Assembly (NCBI GenBank): GCA_003164415.1
Contig: PLTK01000047.1
Location: 4,478 to 13,694 of the forward strand
Direction of reading: 5' to 3'
Source of the DNA: Methanobacterium sp.
GTDB taxonomy: Archaea > Methanobacteriota > Methanobacteria > Methanobacteriales > Methanobacteriaceae
DNA: 9,217 nt
Positions 4,194 through 9,217 of this stretch are shown piece after piece. A model generated the notes under the pieces. That model did not search any database, was not told the DNA's origin, and saw only the letters and a program-made list of their open reading frames with translations. How positions within the stretch are numbered: position 1 is the stretch's first letter; every line of letters begins with the position of its first letter. The position numbers and the translations under genes are program-made.

Positions 4194-5999
4194 ATGGAAA
4201 GTAAAAAATTCGTGCTTCTGGACATAGATTACATCACAGAGAATGATAAGGCAGTTATCCGATTGTTTGGAAAGCTTAAAGGGGATGAAGAGGGTAAATC
4301 TCTCATTGTCCTTGATAAAAGTTTTGAACCCTACATTTATGTAATTCCCCACAATGAAGAGCAATGTATAGAAGATTTAAACGAATTTGATATTAACAGA
4401 ATTGGTTGGGCACGAAAAGGGTATATGGGTGAGATCAAAGATTTTATAAAACTTACTCTTAACCACCCTCAAGATGTTCCCAAATTAAGGGATAAAATAA
4501 GAAATTTAGAATCTGTAAAGGATATTTTGGAACATGACATCCCATTTTACCGCAGATACCTGATAGATAAAGCCATATTTCCAATGGCCGAAGTGGAGGT
4601 AGAAGGCATATGTCTCGATAATAAATCTGTTAATTTTATGTGTAGCAATGATGTATGCGTTTTTGAAATGCATGGGAACCCTAAACCAATTAATTCTGAA
4701 TTTCCGGAATTAAAAACCTTGAGTTTTGATATAGAAGTAAGAAACCCTAAGGGGATGCCACAAGCAGAAGAAGATCCAATAATCATGATAAGTTTATCAA
4801 GCAACAGAGGATTTCAGAAGGTACTTTCAACAAAAAAATCTCCGCTTGAATTTGTAGAAACGCTGAAAACAGAAGCCCATATGCTTCAAAGGTTTGTTGA
4901 GATAGTTAAATCAGAAAATCCCGATCTTTTAATGGGTTACAATTCAGATAACTTTGATATGCCCTATATTCGTGATAGAGCAACCAAACTCAACGTGAAA
5001 ATGGGCTTGGGAACCGATGGATCCGGACTTAAATTTATGAGGAGAGGTTACACAAACTCGGCCCTGGTGAAAGGTAGGATACACGTGGATCTCTATCTTT
5101 TAAGTCGAAGATATCTTCAGCTAGACAGATACACTCTTGAAAGAGTTTATAAGGAGCTTTTTGACGAACAGAAGGTGGATGTTCCTGGTGATGAAATATT
5201 TGAGTACTGGGATTGTGGTGGTGAAAAGCTAGAAACACTCTTTAAATATTCATTAGACGATGCAGTATCAGTTACTAAGATTGGTGAAAAATTATTACCA
5301 CTCAGTATGGAACTCACACGTTTAGTTGGCCAACCATTTTTTGATATAGCCCGAATGGCTACGGGACAAATGGTAGAATGGTACCTTATAAGGAAAGCCT
5401 ATGAAATAGGGGATATGGTACCAAATAAACCTTCATCATCACAGTATTCAGAAAGAAGAGGCAAAAAGGCCGCAGGTGGATATGTTATGTCCCCTGTTAA
5501 GGGATTGCATGAGAATATTGTATCATTCGATTTCAGAAGTCTCTACCCAAGTATCATTATCTCTAAGAATGTATCACCAGACACTCTTGTGACGGAGGGT
5601 AATGACAATGATTGCAATATTGCACCAGAATTAGGACATAAATTCCTTAAAACACCTGTAGGATTTGTTCCATCCATAATTGGGAACATTTTAAAGGAAA
5701 GGGTCAGACTTAAAACACAGATGAAAAATGCTGTAAATCCAAGAGAAAAACAGGTGCTGGATGTCCAACAACAAGCACTTAAAAGACTCGCTAACTCCAT
5801 GTACGGAGTATATGGATATTCACGATTTAGATGGTATAGAATTGAATGTGCCGAAGCTGTTACAGCATGGGGTAGGGATTTTATTAAAAAAACTATGTTA
5901 GATGCAGAAGAATATGGTTTCAAAGCCATTTATGCGGATACTGATGGTTTCTATGCCACTTTTTTACGAGATGATGTAAAATTAAAGGAAGATAAATAG
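4194..5999 (+). CDS. polB1: Family B DNA polymerase, large subunit of a split enzyme
   Basis: This 601-aa protein is the large part of archaeal DNA polymerase B, with 3'-5' exonuclease and polymerase active sites. The N-terminal domain starts normally (VLLDIDYITENDKAVIRLF). Exonuclease motifs are complete: Exo I FDIE (Asp179, Glu181), Exo II NFDMPYI (Asp255) and Exo III YSLDD (Tyr352, Asp356). Polymerase motif A is FDFRSLYPS (Asp446), motif B KRLANSMYG (Lys530, Asn534), and motif C YADTDG (Asp582, Asp584). The chain ends 17 residues after Asp584, where single-chain archaeal PolB proteins continue for roughly another 180-200 residues with the rest of the palm and the thumb. Methanothermobacter encodes this part as a separate small subunit, so this is a natural split rather than damage. 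No thumb coding is visible in the following 340 bp. All catalytic residues are present. Confidence 0.95.
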   Translation: MESKKFVLLDIDYITENDKAVIRLFGKLKGDEEGKSLIVLDKSFEPYIYVIPHNEEQCIEDLNEFDINRIGWARKGYMGEIKDFIKLTLNHPQDVPKLRDKIRNLESVKDILEHDIPFYRRYLIDKAIFPMAEVEVEGICLDNKSVNFMCSNDVCVFEMHGNPKPINSEFPELKTLSFDIEVRNPKGMPQAEEDPIIMISLSSNRGFQKVLSTKKSPLEFVETLKTEAHMLQRFVEIVKSENPDLLMGYNSDNFDMPYIRDRATKLNVKMGLGTDGSGLKFMRRGYTNSALVKGRIHVDLYLLSRRYLQLDRYTLERVYKELFDEQKVDVPGDEIFEYWDCGGEKLETLFKYSLDDAVSVTKIGEKLLPLSMELTRLVGQPFFDIARMATGQMVEWYLIRKAYEIGDMVPNKPSSSQYSERRGKKAAGGYVMSPVKGLHENIVSFDFRSLYPSIIISKNVSPDTLVTEGNDNDCNIAPELGHKFLKTPVGFVPSIIGNILKERVRLKTQMKNAVNPREKQVLDVQQQALKRLANSMYGVYGYSRFRWYRIECAEAVTAWGRDFIKKTMLDAEEYGFKAIYADTDGFYATFLRDDVKLKEDK

Positions 6000-6188
6000 A
6001 TTGGAGTAATAGAGAATACCTAAAATAAATAATAGATTCATAAAAGTCTTAACCAGGAAAATTAATTGATATTAATGAAACTCGAAAATCCTACACATTA
6101 ATAATCTTAAATGGTTAAAAAGCTTAGATGTACCTGTAAACTTCTGAGGGGATATTATAAAAATAATAAAATCATTCAATACTACTAA

Positions 6189-6194
6189 TTTTTT
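6189..6194 (+). terminator. Candidate U-tract terminator after polB1
   Basis: Six T residues in T-rich DNA about 190 nt after the polB1 stop codon. It is the first T run of this length downstream, but its distance and the AT richness make it a weak call. Confidence 0.25.
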
Positions 6195-6248
6195 AATTTA
6201 AGAATGTTACAATTTAAATATTCCAATCTCATGATTTTTATCTTTGGA

Positions 6249-6255
6249 TATATAA
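6249..6255 (+). promoter_or_regulatory. Candidate TATA box for hypF
   Basis: TATATAA within GGATATATAAGA would place initiation near 6277, giving a leader of about 60 nt that includes GAGGT. It is the best plus-strand TATA match in this gap. Confidence 0.5.
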
Positions 6256-6329
6256 GACTGGAGAGCTAAATCAAATTTATTAAAAGTTTCTTACATTATT
6301 TTAATTCTAAGATCTTACTACAAATTTTT

Positions 6330-6334
6330 GAGGT
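6330..6334 (+). promoter_or_regulatory. Ribosome binding site favouring a GTG start for hypF
   Basis: GAGGT directly touches the ATG at 6335, leaving no room for initiation there, but its GAGG core lies seven bases before the in-frame GTG at 6341. This favours GTG, two codons downstream. Confidence 0.55.
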
Positions 6335-6340
6335 ATGAAA

Positions 6341-8650
6341 GTGGAAAAGACCAAGATATTAGTACAGGGAATAGTTCAGGGAGTAGGATTTAGACCTACA
6401 GTTTACAGGTTAGCTCATGATCTGAACATCAACGGATACGTAAGAAACCTAGGAAATATTGTTGAAATAGTTATTGAAGGTCCTAATAATAAGATTAATG
6501 ATTTCATAAGTAGTTTACAAGAAAATAAACCTCCAATATCTGAGATAAACTCACTTGAAGTTGAATGGTTCCATCATAATGGTCCTGCAGAATTTAATGA
6601 TTTCAAAATACTTGAAAGCTCAAAAAATTTTTCAGGATCCTCTGTAATCCCGCCAGATATTGCAATCTGTGATAATTGTCTTGAAGAAGTTTTTGATGCT
6701 TCAGATAGAAGGCATAGGTATCCATTCACTGCTTGTACTGACTGTGGCCCTCGTTTTACTGTTATAAGTTCAGTTCCCTACGACCGTGTACGGACATCTA
6801 TGAAGAGTTTTCCTCTCTGCAAAGAATGTGAAGCCGAATATGAAGACCCAAAAGACCGTAGGTATCATGCTGAAGCTTCATGTTGTCCAATTTGTGGGCC
6901 AAAAGTGTTTTTATATCGTAAAGGTATAATTGAAAGTGAAAATCCGATAAAAAAAGCTGCTGAACTAATAGATGAGGGGAATATTCTTGCTATAAAGGGT
7001 ATTGGAGGCACTCATCTTGTTGTTAAAGCAACAGAAGACAGCCCTGTGGAAATACTGAGAAAAAGACTTGGTAGATACAATCAGCCATTTGCATGTATGT
7101 CAAAAGATTTAAAAACAGTTCAAACATTTACAGATATTTCTGAATCTGAAAAAAAAGTTTTGGAATCAAGAAGAAGACCCATAGTAGTTTTAAATAAGAA
7201 TAAAAATTACATGCTTTCACCTTCTGTATCCCCCTACCTACATAATCTTGGAGTTATGCTCCCATATTCCGCACTTCAACATTTACTTTTCACATACACC
7301 AATGAACCCGCCTACATCATGACTTCTGCCAATATACCCGGTGACCCCATGCTCATTGATAATATGGAGATAATATCAAAACTTGAGGGTATTGCAGATT
7401 ATTACCTCCTACATGACAGGGAAATAATTAACAGGTGTGATGATTCTGTTGTAAGGTTTAGGGGTGATGAAATGGCATTTATAAGACGTTCCAGGGGTTA
7501 TGTTCCCGAACCTTATGATTTTTCACATATTTCAAAGAATTTAAATGTATTAGCCCTTGGCCCCGAAATAGATGTGACCTTTTCTTTACTCAAAGACGGA
7601 AAATGCTATGTTTCACAACATATAGGAGATACAACCAAGTACGAAACATTCAGATATCTGCAGGAAGCAGTGCATCACATGATGGACATCACCAGGACCG
7701 GAAGTGTTGATGCTGTTGCATGCGATCTCCATCCAATGTTCTTTACTACTAAACTTGCTGAGGATATGGGCAAAGACTTTGAATCTGAGATTGTGAGGGT
7801 ACAACATCACCATGCCCATGCAGCATCCCTATGTGTGGATAATAATATCGATGAACTCATATGTATTGCTGCAGATGGTGTTGGATATGGGGATGACGGT
7901 ACTGCATGGGGCGGAGAAATACTACTTTCCCATGGGTCAAACTATGAGAGATTGGCGAGTTTAATGCCGCAACCCATGGCTGGCGGTGACTTAACAACTA
8001 AATACCCTGTGAGAATGCTTATGTCTATGTTGTATAGTCACATGGACGATGATGAACTTGTAAATCTTATGAAAACAAATTATGATGACTATTTCAAACA
8101 TGGGGAAAGAGAGATAGGACTCGTTTTAAAACAATTAGAAAAAGGATTTAACACCAATATAACTACCAGTACTGGTAGAGTTCTGGATACAATATCAACT
8201 GCACTCAGAATATGTGGAGAAAGAACTTATGAGGGCGAATGTGCAATGAAACTTGAATCTGCTGCATTCTATGGTAAAAATACCCTTGAAATCCCCTATG
8301 AAATTGGAACTAATAATGGTAAAGAATTTTTAAACACGTCAAATATCTTGATATCCGCTCTGGAGTTAAAAGCGAAGGGTGAAAAGATGCAGGATGTAGC
8401 TCGTGCAGCACAAAATGCAATTGCTTTTGGACTTGCTGAAATGGCAATAAACGCCGCAGAAAATGTGGGAGTAAAAGTTATAGGCGGTTCGGGAGGAGTA
8501 TTCTATAATGAAGCATTAAGTGTTGCCATACGTAATACAGTGAAATCTGCCGGTTATACTTTCGTTCAGCATAAAAACAGTTGTGCAGGAGATGGATCTG
8601 TTTCTATGGGACAAGCTGCTGTTGCAGCATGGAAATCTGAAGGTATTTAA
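6341..8650 (+). CDS. hypF: Carbamoyltransferase HypF, [NiFe]-hydrogenase maturation
   Basis: HypF uses carbamoyl phosphate and ATP to form carbamoyl-adenylate and passes the carbamoyl group to the C-terminal Cys of HypE, the first step in making the cyanide ligands of [NiFe] hydrogenases. At 769 aa it is full length. An acylphosphatase domain (about 1-90) has QGVGFR with Arg18 and catalytic Asn36. A double zinc finger has four C-x2-C pairs (110/113, 132/135, 160/163, 182/185) at the exact 18-24-18 family spacing. A YrdC-like domain runs from about 200 to 385, starting with KGIGG. The Kae1-like C-terminal half has QHHHAH (488-493), DGVGYGDDGTAWGGE (512-526), GGSGGV (715-720) and GDGSVSMGQ. The start is set at GTG; ATG at 6335 would add two residues. 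No other hyp gene is in the window. Confidence 0.96.
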   Translation: MEKTKILVQGIVQGVGFRPTVYRLAHDLNINGYVRNLGNIVEIVIEGPNNKINDFISSLQENKPPISEINSLEVEWFHHNGPAEFNDFKILESSKNFSGSSVIPPDIAICDNCLEEVFDASDRRHRYPFTACTDCGPRFTVISSVPYDRVRTSMKSFPLCKECEAEYEDPKDRRYHAEASCCPICGPKVFLYRKGIIESENPIKKAAELIDEGNILAIKGIGGTHLVVKATEDSPVEILRKRLGRYNQPFACMSKDLKTVQTFTDISESEKKVLESRRRPIVVLNKNKNYMLSPSVSPYLHNLGVMLPYSALQHLLFTYTNEPAYIMTSANIPGDPMLIDNMEIISKLEGIADYYLLHDREIINRCDDSVVRFRGDEMAFIRRSRGYVPEPYDFSHISKNLNVLALGPEIDVTFSLLKDGKCYVSQHIGDTTKYETFRYLQEAVHHMMDITRTGSVDAVACDLHPMFFTTKLAEDMGKDFESEIVRVQHHHAHAASLCVDNNIDELICIAADGVGYGDDGTAWGGEILLSHGSNYERLASLMPQPMAGGDLTTKYPVRMLMSMLYSHMDDDELVNLMKTNYDDYFKHGEREIGLVLKQLEKGFNTNITTSTGRVLDTISTALRICGERTYEGECAMKLESAAFYGKNTLEIPYEIGTNNGKEFLNTSNILISALELKAKGEKMQDVARAAQNAIAFGLAEMAINAAENVGVKVIGGSGGVFYNEALSVAIRNTVKSAGYTFVQHKNSCAGDGSVSMGQAAVAAWKSEGI

Positions 8651-8723
8651 ATAAATAGAAGCATTCAATCCATTTTATAGATTAATAACTAGAATAGATA
8701 ACTAATTTGATACACATAACTGA

Positions 8724-9203
8724 TTAGGATTTATTTGATGGATTTGTTTGAGGTTGCGGTTGGGAATTTTTATTTTTTGCATCAAGTTCAACTAAGAGCC
8801 TTTCAGCATGCTTTTTAGCATCATCATATTTCTCAATAAGTTTTTGTAATTCTTCTGTTACCTCAGTTTCACCCATATGAATTCTGCCCTCAAGTGTGTG
8901 TAATTCTGAAAACTCTTGACTAATAACATTCATTTTTATTGCACCAGGTCCAATAAAAATTTGTATCTGAATATCCTGAGAAATGTCGTAGTATTTTCTA
9001 GGTCTTCCACGTTCTATTTTTTGGAATGAAGAACTTAAAAGACCTAATTCTTCCATAGCCCTGAGATGTTCTATTATGGCCTTTTGTCCCACTTCAAGTT
9101 CCTTTGAGATTTCACTAACAAATCTAGGCTCGTCAGTTAAAAGGTTAATTATGTCCCTCCGGGTCTTACAGCCCATTACATCAAGTATTGCTTCTAAATC
9201 CAT
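8724..9203 (-). CDS. ArsR-type winged helix-turn-helix transcriptional regulator
   Basis: This is a 159-aa DNA-binding protein. Residues 1-75 form a winged helix of the ArsR/MarR-like kind: MDLEAILDVMGCKTRRDIINLL at the start, the helix-turn-helix FVSEISKELEV with recognition helix GQKAIIEHLRAMEELGLL, and a basic wing GRPRKYYDI (66-74). A short strand-rich segment (78-95) leads into a predicted coiled coil at about 112-142, probably for dimerisation, and a low-complexity polar tail QPQPQTNPSNKS. The ArsR metal box (ELCVCD) is absent, so metal sensing is unlikely. The ATG at 9203 is certain as the limit because an in-frame TAA immediately precedes it. Its promoter lies beyond the window. It converges on hypF with 73 bp between stop codons; its targets cannot be read from here. 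Confidence 0.87.
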   Translation of the reverse strand: MDLEAILDVMGCKTRRDIINLLTDEPRFVSEISKELEVGQKAIIEHLRAMEELGLLSSSFQKIERGRPRKYYDISQDIQIQIFIGPGAIKMNVISQEFSELHTLEGRIHMGETEVTEELQKLIEKYDDAKKHAERLLVELDAKNKNSQPQPQTNPSNKS

Positions 9204-9217
9204 GTTATACCACTTAC

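Larger units (their letters stand above)
6000..6340. other. Gene-free AT-rich intergenic region between polB1 and hypF
   Basis: No supported gene lies here. All frames are rich in stops, and none shows the missing polymerase thumb motifs (such as KKRY). It holds the 3' end of the polB1 transcript with T-rich tracts, a six-base AT inverted repeat (ATTAAT-TGAT-ATTAAT, 6061-6076), and the hypF promoter and ribosome binding site near its right end. A 25-codon reading frame at 6111-6188 lacks a ribosome binding site. An unannotated small RNA cannot be ruled out by eye. Confidence 0.6.

Noticed and set aside
4547..5929. Open frames antisense to polB1
   Set aside because: They mirror the codon pattern of the real gene, carry no ribosome binding site or family motif, and overlap a fully supported polymerase.
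6061..6076. ATTAAT-TGAT-ATTAAT inverted repeat
   Set aside because: It is only six AT pairs with no following T run, which is expected by chance at this base composition.
6111..6188. A 25-codon open frame beginning ATG in the polB1-hypF gap
   Set aside because: It has no ribosome binding site, an in-frame stop directly upstream, an AT-driven composition and no recognisable motif.
6000..6334. Possible hidden polymerase thumb domain after a frameshift
   Set aside because: Reading all three plus-strand frames shows frequent stops and none of the conserved thumb motifs. The split is better explained by the known two-subunit arrangement.

Overview
The window looks like a chromosomal segment from a methanogenic archaeon of the order Methanobacteriales, probably a mesophilic Methanobacterium-like species. 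The evidence is a family B DNA polymerase large subunit that stops just after catalytic motif C (the split PolB arrangement known from Methanothermobacter), archaeal TATA boxes, a tRNA-Cys without an encoded CCA end, AT-rich DNA, and a hydrogenase maturation gene (hypF). The family calls below come from reading motifs, not from database searches.

Layout. At the left end, on the minus strand, lie tRNA-Cys(GCA) and a small secreted DUF3221/YobA-like OB-fold protein with its own TATA boxes and an inverted repeat upstream. Four more minus-strand genes follow, transcribed in the order GNAT acetyltransferase, alpha/beta hydrolase, RibD-C-like reductase, pyrroline-5-carboxylate-reductase-like dehydrogenase. 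A divergent intergenic region with a 21-bp dyad separates them from polB1 on the plus strand, which appears to be transcribed leaderless. A gene-free AT-rich stretch of about 340 bp follows, then hypF on the plus strand. Converging on hypF from the right edge is an ArsR-type winged-helix regulator with a coiled-coil tail.

How they work together. PolB1 supplies exonuclease and polymerase active sites and should need a separately encoded thumb subunit (PolB2), which is not in this window. HypF makes the carbamoyl group that becomes the cyanide ligands of [NiFe] hydrogenases, enzymes central to methanogen energy metabolism. The four minus-strand enzyme genes have no obvious shared pathway. Two of them carry the same 16-bp sequence just upstream and the other two carry its core, so shared regulation is possible but unproven. 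The reductase-like and dehydrogenase-like members have lost parts of their families' standard motifs, so their substrates are uncertain.

I saw no CRISPR array, insertion sequence, phage gene or recognised defence system. The most notable items are the split polymerase, the shared upstream element, and the divergent paralogues of RibD and ProC.
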